A stretch of DNA of 64,000 bases from Rhodoplanes azumiensis (GTDB lineage: Bacteria > Pseudomonadota > Alphaproteobacteria > Rhizobiales > Xanthobacteraceae), in contig NZ_JBHUIW010000002.1 of assembly GCF_042682915.1 (NCBI RefSeq), positions 248,001-312,000 on the forward strand, given 5' to 3'. A program made the position numbers and the translations under genes. Shown here in pieces: positions 25,412 through 34,421 of the stretch (position 1 is the first letter of the stretch; each line of letters starts with the position of its first letter). The notes beneath the pieces were generated by a model. That model had not been told where the DNA came from. It worked only from the letters and a program-made list of their open reading frames with translations, and searched no databases.

Positions 25412-27073
25412 TCAGTTCAGCGTGAAGGATGCGCCGGCGACGACGCCGTAGTCGCTCACGTCGGGCGCGCCCGAGAAGGCGGCGTTGACACGCCAGCGGT
25501 CGCTGACCGCATAGCCGAGGCCGACCGCCAATCCCGACTGGCCCTTGTAGGTGCCGAAGGCCGCGGCGAGCGAGGCCTTGCCGGGCCGCGGGTCGTATTG
25601 CAGGCCGGTCGCGGCGAGCGCCAGCGCCGTGCCGGCGCGCGCCTCGCGCTGGTTGTCGGTGATCTGCGTCTGCAGGCCGCCGATCTGCGACTGGAGGCCG
25701 GTCGCGACGCTCGCCAGCTGGCTCATGTTGACCGCATCGGTGGGGGCTATGCCCGCCGCCACGTTGGTGAGCCGTCGCTCGTTGCCGGCGGAGCCGAACG
25801 ACACGGTGCCGGGCGCGCTCGCGACCGATCCGGAGCCGATCGCCACACTGTCGGCCGCGGTGACGACGGCCCCGTTGCCGATCGCGACACCGTTCGCGAC
25901 CGTCGCCGACGCATTCGGACCGAGCGCGGTGCTGTTCGCCCCGGTCGCGATCGCGCCGTCGCCGAAGGCGGCGCCGCCGTTGCCGGCCGACGCGCCGGCG
26001 CCGACCGCGACCGAGCCGGTGGCGACCGCGCCGGTGCCGATCGCGATGGCGTTGACGCCGGTCGCCTGCGCCCCGGTGCCCTGCGCGAGCGCGTTGGTGG
26101 CGGTCGCTTGCGCGTTGGTGCCCTGGGCGATCGCATTGGTGCCGGTCGCCTGTGCGCCGGTGCCGACCGCCACCGCGTTCGTGGCTTGCGCCAGCGCGCC
26201 GGTGCCTTGCGCGATCGCGCTGGTGGCGCCGGCGATCGCGCCGTTGCCGAGCGCGACCGCGCTCGCGCCTTGCGCCTGCGCGTTGGCGCCGAGCGCCGTC
26301 GCGTAGGTCTGTCCCGCCGCGCCCGTGCCGGCGAGCGCGCCGGCACCGATCGCCGTCGTGCCTTCGTTGGAGAAGATTCCGCCGGCATCGGCGAGCGCGC
26401 CGAATGCGCTGGCGATACGGCCCGTGGCCGAGGCCGTGTCGCCGACCGCGAAGCTGCTGTTGCCGATCGCCCGCGCGCCGCTGCCGATCGCGCCACTGTC
26501 GGTTCCGATCACGGTGGCACCGAAGCCGAGGGCCATGGACGCATTGCCGTTCGCCGCGCTGCTGCCGCCGATCGCGATGGCGCCGGTGCCGTTCGTGACG
26601 GCCGGGTTCGCCCCGACCTTGTCGCCGCCACCGATCGCGATGCTGTAGTCGCCGCCACTGGTGGCCGCGCTGAACGGCGCCGTGTAGGGAGCCGCTCCGA
26701 TCGCGGTGCTGTAGGCGCCCGCGCCGCCCAGCGAGTTGGCCAAGGTTCCGATGGAAACGATGCCGGGTGTGGTGCCGTTGTTCTGGCCCGTCACGGCGCC
26801 GAGCGAGGTTCCGTAATCGCCCGTGGCCGTCGCGTTCGCGCCGATCGCCGTCGTGGCGATTCCGGCGGCCTCCGCAGCCTGTCCGCAGGCCGTCGCTCCG
26901 AGGCCCGTCGCCGTCGCCCCGTTCGGGCCGGCCGGGCCTCCGCTGGCGCTGATGTCGCACACGGCCTGGGCCGGAGCCGGGTTCGGTGTCGCCATCAGCC
27001 CGGCCAATGCACACAGCCCGGCCCCGCTCGCCAGCACCATCGCACGACGGCTTCGGCCAGAGATCATCATCAT
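25412..27073 (-). CDS. Trimeric autotransporter adhesin (YadA-like), first copy
   Basis: This 553-residue protein has a signal peptide (about 1-36, ending APAQA). A long array of 14-residue YadA-head repeats follows, of the form AxAxGxxAxAxGxxA, with AIGxGAxA strands (about 50-420). A neck-like segment reads ERRLTNVAAGIAPTDAVNMSQL, a coiled coil follows (GLQSQIGGLQTQITDNQREA), and the C-terminus is a YadA anchor barrel of about 70 residues ending in an aliphatic-Asn pair. Trimeric adhesins insert the barrel in the outer membrane and expose the head. Starts at 27073, 27070 or 27067 are all ATG. The passenger is short for the family. Confidence 0.9.
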   Translation of the reverse strand: MMMISGRSRRAMVLASGAGLCALAGLMATPNPAPAQAVCDISASGGPAGPNGATATGLGATACGQAAEAAGIATTAIGANATATGDYGTSLGAVTGQNNGTTPGIVSIGTLANSLGGAGAYSTAIGAAPYTAPFSAATSGGDYSIAIGGGDKVGANPAVTNGTGAIAIGGSSAANGNASMALGFGATVIGTDSGAIGSGARAIGNSSFAVGDTASATGRIASAFGALADAGGIFSNEGTTAIGAGALAGTGAAGQTYATALGANAQAQGASAVALGNGAIAGATSAIAQGTGALAQATNAVAVGTGAQATGTNAIAQGTNAQATATNALAQGTGAQATGVNAIAIGTGAVATGSVAVGAGASAGNGGAAFGDGAIATGANSTALGPNASATVANGVAIGNGAVVTAADSVAIGSGSVASAPGTVSFGSAGNERRLTNVAAGIAPTDAVNMSQLASVATGLQSQIGGLQTQITDNQREARAGTALALAATGLQYDPRPGKASLAAAFGTYKGQSGLAVGLGYAVSDRWRVNAAFSGAPDVSDYGVVAGASFTLN

Positions 27074-27301
27074 CACGTCTCTCCGCTTTCCCGTGGGCCG
27101 AGCACCGCACGACGCGACGTTCCGGGCGCCGATCGCCGTCGGCGCCAGGGGCTCGTAGAGCGACGCAATTCTTGGTCTGACGTGAGCGGCTGTGCCGCTC
27201 AGAGGCACGGCGATGCACCCTCCCGTAAGCCCCGGAGGAAGCCTGCTCGGATCGAGCCGGCTATTTCCGAGAGGAAGTATGCAACCGCACTGAATTGTAG
27301 A

Positions 27302-27317
27302 GCTATAACCATATAGC
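27302..27317. promoter_or_regulatory. Inverted repeat in the adhesin leader
   Basis: GCTATA (27302-27307) and TATAGC (27312-27317) are perfect inverted arms around ACCA. The repeat lies between the -10-like TACAAT and the CtrA-type box, where it would cover the -35 region of a minus-strand promoter. Confidence 0.35.
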
Positions 27318-27328
27318 CATGGTATCGG

Positions 27329-27343
27329 TTAATGGCCGATTAA
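27329..27343 (-). promoter_or_regulatory. CtrA-type binding box upstream of the first adhesin
   Basis: TTAA, seven bases, TTAA gives an exact match to the core of the alphaproteobacterial CtrA consensus. It extends to a seven-base inverted repeat GGTTAAT/ATTAACC (27327-27345). It lies about 30 bases upstream of a -10-like TACAAT and about 256 bases upstream of the adhesin start. CtrA control is inferred from the motif alone. Confidence 0.5.
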
Positions 27344-27496
27344 CCATACGGACACGTGTGGAAACCTGACCGGGCGTGGGCGTGACCCGCGTCGCGAGCC
27401 GCTGCGCGCCCGGACGCGGGCTCGGTGGGATGCGGGTTCGGCCGGCGTCAGGCGACCGGAGGGGCGGGGCGGGGGACCAGGCGGGCGTTCGGGGGC

Positions 27497-30118
27497 TCAG
27501 AATTCGCCGGCGAGGCCGACGCGGCCGCCGTGATTGTCGCCGCCGGCGTAGGCCCAGCCGGCCGTGACGGCGACCGGCCGCGCCGTGTCGAGCCGGTGGG
27601 CGAGGCTGCCGCCGAAGGCGTATTCGCCGCGGAACGCCGCCGTGTTCACGGCCCAGCTCGTCCGTCCGGCGGCCGACGGCATCGGCGCCGTGGTCAGCGC
27701 CATTGCGGCGGCGACGCCCTGACGTGCCTCGCGCTGGTTCTCGACGACCTGGCCCTGCAGCGTGGCCAGCGACGCGCCGATGCTGCTCGTCGCGGCCTGG
27801 AGCTGGGCGACGTTGACGGCGTCGGTCGCATTGACGCCGGCCGCGACGTTGGTGACGCGCCGCTCGCTGCCCGCCGCGCCGACCGACACGGTGTTGCTCT
27901 CGCTCGCCACCGACCCGGCGCCGATCGCGACGCTGTTGGCGACCGTCACGGTGGCGCCGTTGCCGATCGCGACGCCGTTCGTGACCGACGCCGAAGCGTT
28001 CGGCCCGACCGCCGTGCTGTTCGCCCCGGTCGCCACCGCATAGTCGCCGAAGGCGGCGCCGCCGTTGGCGGCGGCGGCGAGATTGCCGACGGCGACCGAG
28101 CCGGTCGCGCTCGCGCCGGTGCCGATCGCGATGGCGTTCACGCCGGTCGCGGACGCGCCGAGCCCGACGGCGAGCGCCCCGTCGGCCGAGGCGACCGAAT
28201 TGGAGCCGATCGCCACCGCATTGCCGCCGCTCGCCGTGGCGCCGCTGCCGGCCGCGAGCGACGCGGTGCCGGAGGCGGTCGACGAGGCACCCAGCGCCGT
28301 CGCGCTCGTCCCCGCGGCGGTCGCCGACGCGCCGAAGGCGGCGCTGTTGACGCCCGAAGCGCGGCTCGCGGCGCCGACCGCGGTCGCGCCGTTGCCGGCC
28401 GCGCTCGCGCCACCGCCGAGCGCCACCGCCTCGCTGCCGGCGGCCGACGCCGCGGCGGCCGACGAGTTCACTGCCGTGTAGGCGGATGCGGCGGTGAGCA
28501 CGCTCACCTGCGTCTGCAACGTCGTGATGCTGGTGCCGTACCCGGTCAGCGCCGTGTTCACGGCCGCGAAGGCGTCCGAGATGCGGGTGTAGGCCGTGGC
28601 GCCGATCGTGTAGCTCACCGCCCCGAGGGTGCCGTCGGCGTTCAACGTGGTGCCGAGGATCAGCGCCATCGTGGCGTTGGTGCCGTAGAGCTGCTGGCCC
28701 GTCACCGCGTCGGTCGAGGTCGCCGACAGCGTGCCGGCCGCGACGTTGACGATACGCCGCTCCTTGGAGGCCGAGCCGACCGAGACCGTGTCGGCCTCGC
28801 CGGCGATCGAGCCGTCGCCGAGTGCGACCGCGTTGGCGGCGGTCGCCTGCGCGCCGGTGCCGATCGCCACGGCGTTGGTCCCGCTGGCGAGGCTGCTGGA
28901 GCCGATCGCGACGCTGTTGGTGGTGGACGCCGCGCTGAGCGAGCCGATCGCGATGGCATTCGTCCCGCTCGCCGTGTTGCGCGAGCCGATGGCGACCGAG
29001 GCGTTGCCGCTGGCCACGGCGCTGTTGCCGACCGCCGTCGCGGCGGAGCCGGAGGCCGCCGCCGCCCGACCGAGCGCCGTGCTGTTGCTGCCGCTCGCCG
29101 AGCTGCTGGTGCCGTAGGCCGAGGCATAGTAACCCGACGCCGTGCTGTTCAATCCGGTTGCGATCGCGGCCACTCCGGTGGCGGTCGCGGTGGAGCCGAT
29201 CGCAATGGCGTGATCGGCGCTCGCAACGGCTGCGGCGCCCAATGCCAGGCTGCCGTAGCTCATCGCGTGGGCGCCGCCGCCGAACGCCGTGGCGAAGTCG
29301 GCGGCCGCGAGCGCCCCGCTGCCGACCGCCGTGCTGGTGTTGCCCGACGCGGCGCTGTAGGCCCCGAGCGCCGTGGCGTAGCTGTTGGTGGCCTCGCTGC
29401 CGGTCCCGGAGGCGGTCGCATAGGTGCCGGAGGCCGTGCTCTGGAACCCGGACGCGATCGCGTAGGCGCCGCTCGCCGCCGCCTTCGCCCCGAAGGCCGC
29501 GGCGTAGTCTCCGGTCGCCGCCGCCTCGCTGCCGACGGCGCTGGCGGAGATCCCGCTGGCGGTGGCGTTCGGGCCGACCGCAGTCGTATCGGAAGCCGTG
29601 GCCGCGCTCTGGAAGCCCATCGCCACGGCGTTCGTCTCGGCCGCGTAGCTCGCCGTGCCGACCGCGACCGAGTTGGTGCCGTAGGCGCGGGCGCCGTTCT
29701 GGCCGAAACCGTCACCGGCCCCGAGCGCGGTCGCGTAGCTGCCGGTGGCGAAGGCGGCGCGCCCGAAGGCCGTGCTGAAGTCGCCGCTCGCATAGCCGGC
29801 GACCGTGCTCGACCCCATGCCGGTGGCCGTTCCCGTGAAGGCGGCGCTGTTGGTGCCGCTCGCCGTCGCCGCGTTGCCGCAGGCGACCGAGCTCGACCCG
29901 GTCGCCGACGACGAGCCGCCGCCGCCGGCCGTGCTCTCGCAGACGAACTGGGCGTGGGCGTCGCGGGGCAGCGTCGCCACGGCGAGCACGGTGGCCGCGG
30001 CGAGCAGGGCGCTGCGACCGATCGTCGTCCGGCGCCTGCGGACCCCCATGCCCGACGGGCGAGGGGCCGGAACCCGTGCCGCCGGTGTCGTCACCTGTCG
30101 CCGACCGTCTGCCGCCAT
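27497..30118 (-). CDS. Trimeric autotransporter adhesin (YadA-like), second copy
   Basis: This 873-residue protein has a signal peptide (core SALLAAATVLAVATL, ending DAHAQ near residue 57). A first head array of 14-residue repeats (about 75-430) is followed by a neck (ERRIVNVAAGTLSATSTDAV) and a stalk-like segment with TTLQTQVSVLTAA. A second head array (about 545-760) and a second neck with coiled coil (GSERRVTNVAAGVNATDAVN) lead to a YadA anchor barrel ending GLAGEF. The C-terminal Phe is the classic outer-membrane signal. The start may be 30118 or 30049. It is the larger sister of the gene at 25412 and is probably a tandem duplicate that diverged. Confidence 0.92.
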   Translation of the reverse strand: MAADGRRQVTTPAARVPAPRPSGMGVRRRRTTIGRSALLAAATVLAVATLPRDAHAQFVCESTAGGGGSSSATGSSSVACGNAATASGTNSAAFTGTATGMGSSTVAGYASGDFSTAFGRAAFATGSYATALGAGDGFGQNGARAYGTNSVAVGTASYAAETNAVAMGFQSAATASDTTAVGPNATASGISASAVGSEAAATGDYAAAFGAKAAASGAYAIASGFQSTASGTYATASGTGSEATNSYATALGAYSAASGNTSTAVGSGALAAADFATAFGGGAHAMSYGSLALGAAAVASADHAIAIGSTATATGVAAIATGLNSTASGYYASAYGTSSSASGSNSTALGRAAAASGSAATAVGNSAVASGNASVAIGSRNTASGTNAIAIGSLSAASTTNSVAIGSSSLASGTNAVAIGTGAQATAANAVALGDGSIAGEADTVSVGSASKERRIVNVAAGTLSATSTDAVTGQQLYGTNATMALILGTTLNADGTLGAVSYTIGATAYTRISDAFAAVNTALTGYGTSITTLQTQVSVLTAASAYTAVNSSAAAASAAGSEAVALGGGASAAGNGATAVGAASRASGVNSAAFGASATAAGTSATALGASSTASGTASLAAGSGATASGGNAVAIGSNSVASADGALAVGLGASATGVNAIAIGTGASATGSVAVGNLAAAANGGAAFGDYAVATGANSTAVGPNASASVTNGVAIGNGATVTVANSVAIGAGSVASESNTVSVGAAGSERRVTNVAAGVNATDAVNVAQLQAATSSIGASLATLQGQVVENQREARQGVAAAMALTTAPMPSAAGRTSWAVNTAAFRGEYAFGGSLAHRLDTARPVAVTAGWAYAGGDNHGGRVGLAGEF

Positions 30119-30262
30119 TCACGACCCCCACCACACCACGCGCGAGGGTCTCAACTGTTATGCCCGGGTCCGGTCCGACAATTGTGGAATTTTGGGTGGA
30201 TTTGCTAGCCTGGGCGGGTGAGATCGACGGGTTCGCGTGCGTGTAGATCGGTGAAAGTACGA

Positions 30263-31159
30263 ATGGTGTCCGAGGTTTCCGTCTCCGCCGTCGCCGCGAT
30301 GCGGGCGCGTCCGGGGTTCGCTGCGGCGATGCGCGAGCACGCGCGCGGCGTCGTCGCGTTGTTTCGCGGCAACAGTCTCCTGAACCTGCTGATGAACGAC
30401 CGCGCCCGCGCGCTGTTCATGGTGGTCGCGCTCTACCTCCATCATCACGGCCGCGGCGACGGCAAGCCGGGCCTCACCGTCGGCGCCCTGAAGGAACTTT
30501 GTGTCCGGCTCGATCTGTGCAGCCGTGGCCGCTGCGAGGCGATGCTGGCGGTGCTGCGGGCGGCCGGCTATCTCGCGCCGGCGGCGAGCGACGACAAGCG
30601 CCGGCGCGTGCTGGTGCCGACCGACAGGCTCGTCGCGCTGCAGACGGAGCGTTGGCGGGCGCATTTCGACGCGATCGAGATCGTGGTTCCGGAGGTGGCG
30701 CGATATCGCGCGCTGCTGGGGCGGCCGGACTTCGTCGCCGCCTTCATCGGGGCACTCGGCGAGCCTTACATCGCCGGTTTCCGCATGCTGCACCACGCCC
30801 CGCGGCTGTTCCCCTTCGTGGAGCGCAACGGTGGCGTGGCGGTGCTGTTCGCGCTCGCTCTCGAAGGAGCGGAGGAGGGGCCGTTTCCGCCGACCCAGCC
30901 GGTGCGCCTGTCGATCAACGCGCTGTCGACGCAGTTCGGCGTGTCGCGCAAGCACGTGCTGACGCTGTTGCGCGACCTCGAGGCGGAGGGCCTGATGCGG
31001 CGCGGCCCGGAGCCCGACCGCGTCACCTTCCTGCCGCCGCTCCGCGACGGGCTCGAGACCATGACCGCGACGATCTTCGTCTACTTCATCCAGGCCGGCA
31101 CGCGGGCCGCGGCCGCGATCGAGACGGCCGAGCTCGCAACGGACGAGCCGGCGCGCTGA
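30263..31159 (+). CDS. Winged-helix DNA-binding regulator, divergent from the adhesin
   Basis: This 298-residue protein has two helix-turn-helix-like regions. One is near the middle of the N-terminal half (LTVGALKELCVRLDLCSRGRCEAMLAVLRAAGYL), and a stronger one is near the C-terminus (LSINALSTQFGVSRKHVLTLLRDLEAEGLMRR), which has the spacing of MarR/Crp-type winged helices. No ligand domain is recognised. The region between it and the second adhesin (144 bases) is AT-richer and holds both promoters, so it may regulate that adhesin, the lysin downstream, or itself. The start could also be a GTG at 30218. Confidence 0.72.
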   Translation: MVSEVSVSAVAAMRARPGFAAAMREHARGVVALFRGNSLLNLLMNDRARALFMVVALYLHHHGRGDGKPGLTVGALKELCVRLDLCSRGRCEAMLAVLRAAGYLAPAASDDKRRRVLVPTDRLVALQTERWRAHFDAIEIVVPEVARYRALLGRPDFVAAFIGALGEPYIAGFRMLHHAPRLFPFVERNGGVAVLFALALEGAEEGPFPPTQPVRLSINALSTQFGVSRKHVLTLLRDLEAEGLMRRGPEPDRVTFLPPLRDGLETMTATIFVYFIQAGTRAAAAIETAELATDEPAR

Positions 31160-31534
31160 CCGCTCGGCACGGAGCGGCGCTGGTCGTCTGTGACCGCCGA
31201 CCCCGAACGCCCTGCCGCCGGCAGGTGTCCGGACACGGTCCGGTCCGTCCGGATCGTTCCAGCAAGGACCGATTGACGAGAACGACGTGCGCAACGTGAG
31301 TCTCTCGCTCACCGATTTGTGTGATGTCCACCGATGGTTGGTGTGCTTCGGTGTACCGCTTGACTCGCGTGTGTCGCCGACCGGACCGGTGTCGCCGGTG
31401 AGCGCCGCCCCATCAAGGCTCGCTCGGCTGAACCGATCGATTGTGCCGGTATTGCGCGCGGCGTGACGGCCGCGCCGCACCGACCGGCGGTGCGCTGCCG
31501 GTCGACGGCTTCGCGGTGAGCATCGGGGAGTGCG
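31160..31534. other. Intergenic region between regulator and lysin, with palindromes
   Basis: This 375-base stretch has no supported gene. It contains a short hairpin, CCTGCC/GGCAGG (31211-31225), directly followed by the perfect 12-base palindrome GTGTCCGGACAC (31225-31236). They may end the regulator transcript or bind a dimeric regulator of the lysin. No clear promoter is readable. Confidence 0.5.
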
Positions 31535-34285
31535 ATGGCGCGCGCGATCGAAATTCTCCGCATGGTCGCGCCCGATGCGCGGCGGGCTTATCTCGCCGCC
31601 TTCCGGGACGGCGACGCGCTCCTGAAGGCCCACGACATCACCACGCCGCAACGGCTCGCCCATTTCCTCGCCCAGGTTCTGCACGAGAGCGGCGGCCTCA
31701 CCGTGGAGTGGGAGAGCGGCAACTACAGCGCCGCGCGGCTGCTCGAGATCTTCGGGGTGGGACGGCACTCGGCCGCCGTCACGCCGGCCGAGGCGGAGCG
31801 CCTCGCCCGCAACGCCGAAGCGATCTTCGAGCGCGTCTACGGGGTCGGCAATCCCGTCAAGTCGCGGGAGCTCGGCAACACGCGGCCCGGCGACGGGTTC
31901 CGCTATCGCGGTGGCGGACTGCTCCAGACGACCGGACGTGACAACTATCGGCGCATGGGCCGGCTGTGCGGCGTCGACTTCGAGGCCAATCCGGAACTCA
32001 TCGTGTCGGCCGAGCACGCACTGAAACCGGCGCTCGCCGAATGGACCGAGGGGAATCTCAACCGTCTCGCCGACCAGGACGAGATCGTCCTGATCACCAA
32101 GAAGATCAACGGCGGAACCATCGGGCTCGCCGACCGCAGACGCTGGCTCGCCCGTCTGAAGCCGCTGATCAAGTCGGTCGACTTCGCCGAGGGCGCGGTG
32201 GCGGAGGCTCCGACCGCCGGCCCCACGCCGGGCCCGGACGCGGCCGCGAAACGGGGCACCGGCGGGGGGCTGCTGCGCCGCGCGCTCCCCCACCTCGGCG
32301 AGGACTACGTCAACCGTCAGGTGCCCAAGGACGACGCGAATTGGACCGGCCCTTGGGACTGCGCCGAGTTCGTCTCGTGGCTCGTCTATCAGGAAGCCGG
32401 CATCCTCTACGGTTGCGTCGACAACCGCGCGCCGCCGGCCGCGGCCGATGCTTACACGGGGGCTTGGCGACGTGACGCCGAGCGTCACGGCATCCGGGTC
32501 TCGGTGGAGCAGGCGGCGTCGACGGTCGGCGGCATCGTGCTCCGCTACCCGCCGCCGGGCGGTATGGGGCACATCGCGCTGTGCGACGGGAAGGGCGGCA
32601 CCGTCGAGGCCAAGGGCAAGCGATACGGCGTCGTCGCCGACAAGGTCGACGGCCGGACGTGGCACATCGGCATCCTGATCCCGGGGATCGACTACGGGGC
32701 GGACGGCGGCGTCGTCAGCGTGCCGGTGCGGCCGCCCGCCGACATCTACGCGCGCCGCGCCGTCAACATGGATCCGGCCGTCGTCGTCGAGATCCAGAAG
32801 GCGCTGCGGCGCAAGGGCTTCGATCCCGGCGAGATCGACGGCGAGTTCGGCCCTATGACCGAAGCGGCCGTCGTCGACTTCCAGATCGCGGAAGGCCTCG
32901 TCGTCGACGGGGAGGTCGGCCGCGACACGGCGGCGGCGCTCGGCATCGCGTTGAGCAGAGGCGCGAGCGTGCCGCCCGGCCCGACGTCGGGTCCAGGCCC
33001 CGGTTCCGGTCCCGGTCCGGCACCGTTCGACGTCGGTGTCCCATCCCTCGGTCCGATCGATCTCGGTGCCCAAGCCATGAACCCGTTCCTCGTGATCGCT
33101 GCCCGCGTGCTGCCGGACATCGCCAAGGCGCTCGTCGGCGACAAGGCCGGCGCGGTGACCAGTGCCATCACCAAGGCCGTCACCGAGACCACCCAGACCA
33201 GGACCGCCGAGGAGGCGAGGGAGAAGCTCGCCGTCGATCCGGCCGCCTACACGGCCCTGCAGATCAAGCTCGCCGAGATCGCGGCGGCACAGGACGAGGC
33301 GCGTCAGAAAGCGCAGTTCGCCATGCTCCAGGCGCGGCTCGAAGCCGACACCGAGAAGCGCCGGTCGGAGCTGCAGGCCCTGCAGCTCGAGCGGGAGAGC
33401 ACCAGCGAGGCCCGCGCCACGCTGCGGGCGATCGCCGGGCAGGGCGGCGTGATCGCCTGGACCGCACCGATCCTCTCCTACGTCGTGACGCTCGGCTTCT
33501 TCGCCGTGCTCGTGCTCCTCGTCGTGAAAGGGCTGCCGAAGCTCCAGGCCAGCAACGAGACGCTGCAGGTCGTCAATATCGTGATCGGCGCGCTGACGGC
33601 GGCGTTCGCCACGGTGATCAATTTCTGGCTCGGCTCGTCGCAGGGGTCACGGCTGAAGGATGTCGCGGCGATCTCCCGCGAGGAGACCCAGTCGGTCCGG
33701 CTCGAGCAGGCCACGCGGGCCGCGGAGAGGCCGAACGGCGTGATGCCGGGTCCGAAGCCCAAGCCGAAGGATCAGCTCGACCGGTGTCTGGACATCGTGC
33801 TGTCGAAAGAGGTCGCCTCCGACACCGGAGCAGCCACCAGATACGGGCTGACGCTCGCCGACCTCGTCGACACGTGGCGTAAGACCGATCTGACGCCGGC
33901 CGATCTTCAGAAGCTCACCCGCGAGCAAGCCTGCGAGGTCTACCGCGTGCGCTACTGGAACGTGCTCAAATGCGACGAGCTGCCGGTGGGCGTCGACCTG
34001 GTCGTTTTCGACACCGCCGCCGAGACGGACGTCGTCCAGGCCGCGAAGCTCCTGCAGAAGGTCGTCGGGGCGAACGAGGACGGGTCGGTCGGTCCGGTGA
34101 CGCTCGGTGCCGTCGGGCTGATGACGCCGCGGGCGATCGTCACCCGCCTGTCCGAGCTGCGCCGCGAGCGGCTGCGCATGCTCCAGACCGGAGGCGCCGG
34201 CGCGGCCGCAGCCGTCGGCACCAGCCGGATCGAGGACGTCGACACGCTCGCCCGCGAGATGATCGACCGCGCCGCCGAAACGTGA
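31535..34285 (+). CDS. Multidomain peptidoglycan lysin fused to a holin-like membrane domain
   Basis: This 916-residue protein is one uninterrupted frame with five parts. Residues 1-215 resemble a GH19 chitinase-type endolysin (Glu51 in VLHESGG, then RYRGGGLLQTTGRDNY). Residues 245-385 resemble an NlpC/P60 or CHAP amidase (Cys276 in WDCAEFVSW, His346 in GGMGHIAL). Residues 410-470 are a peptidoglycan-binding domain. Residues 515-710 match the GTA-type 3TM holin family, with a coiled coil (560-630) and helices at about 638-660 and 677-699. Residues 745-885 resemble GH108 muramidase, with Glu759. There is no signal peptide. GGGGAG lies nearby upstream, but the start was chosen by domain fit. 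Confidence 0.85.
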   Translation: MARAIEILRMVAPDARRAYLAAFRDGDALLKAHDITTPQRLAHFLAQVLHESGGLTVEWESGNYSAARLLEIFGVGRHSAAVTPAEAERLARNAEAIFERVYGVGNPVKSRELGNTRPGDGFRYRGGGLLQTTGRDNYRRMGRLCGVDFEANPELIVSAEHALKPALAEWTEGNLNRLADQDEIVLITKKINGGTIGLADRRRWLARLKPLIKSVDFAEGAVAEAPTAGPTPGPDAAAKRGTGGGLLRRALPHLGEDYVNRQVPKDDANWTGPWDCAEFVSWLVYQEAGILYGCVDNRAPPAAADAYTGAWRRDAERHGIRVSVEQAASTVGGIVLRYPPPGGMGHIALCDGKGGTVEAKGKRYGVVADKVDGRTWHIGILIPGIDYGADGGVVSVPVRPPADIYARRAVNMDPAVVVEIQKALRRKGFDPGEIDGEFGPMTEAAVVDFQIAEGLVVDGEVGRDTAAALGIALSRGASVPPGPTSGPGPGSGPGPAPFDVGVPSLGPIDLGAQAMNPFLVIAARVLPDIAKALVGDKAGAVTSAITKAVTETTQTRTAEEAREKLAVDPAAYTALQIKLAEIAAAQDEARQKAQFAMLQARLEADTEKRRSELQALQLERESTSEARATLRAIAGQGGVIAWTAPILSYVVTLGFFAVLVLLVVKGLPKLQASNETLQVVNIVIGALTAAFATVINFWLGSSQGSRLKDVAAISREETQSVRLEQATRAAERPNGVMPGPKPKPKDQLDRCLDIVLSKEVASDTGAATRYGLTLADLVDTWRKTDLTPADLQKLTREQACEVYRVRYWNVLKCDELPVGVDLVVFDTAAETDVVQAAKLLQKVVGANEDGSVGPVTLGAVGLMTPRAIVTRLSELRRERLRMLQTGGAGAAAAVGTSRIEDVDTLAREMIDRAAET

Positions 34286-34421
34286 GCGGCCCGCCGAGCC
34301 CCCCGGTCCGGGCGGATCCCCCTTCCGGGGCCGGCCCCCGTCCGAGCCCCCGTCCGGGCGCGCCCAGATCGCCGCGGCTCGTCTCGCCTCGGTTCTCCTC
34401 GTTTCAGCTCGGCGCCGCCGC

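Larger units (their letters stand above)
27074..27496. other. Region between the two adhesin genes with a CtrA-type box
   Basis: This 423-base stretch has no supported gene. It is the leader of the first adhesin and the region downstream of the second. A local AT-rich patch (27290-27350) stands out and contains a TACAAT -10-like hexamer on the minus strand (27294-27299), an inverted repeat (27302-27317) and a CtrA-type box (27329-27343). No clear terminator follows the second adhesin. Confidence 0.6.

Noticed and set aside
25253..27316. Long plus-strand open frame across the first adhesin
   Set aside because: Same reason: antisense shadow of the repeat array, no recognisable motif and no convincing start context.
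27425..30208. Long plus-strand open frame of 927 codons across the second adhesin
   Set aside because: It is the antisense of a GC-rich repeat gene; its product is Arg/Gly/Asp-rich with no domain, while the minus strand encodes a clear YadA-like protein with signal peptide and anchor.
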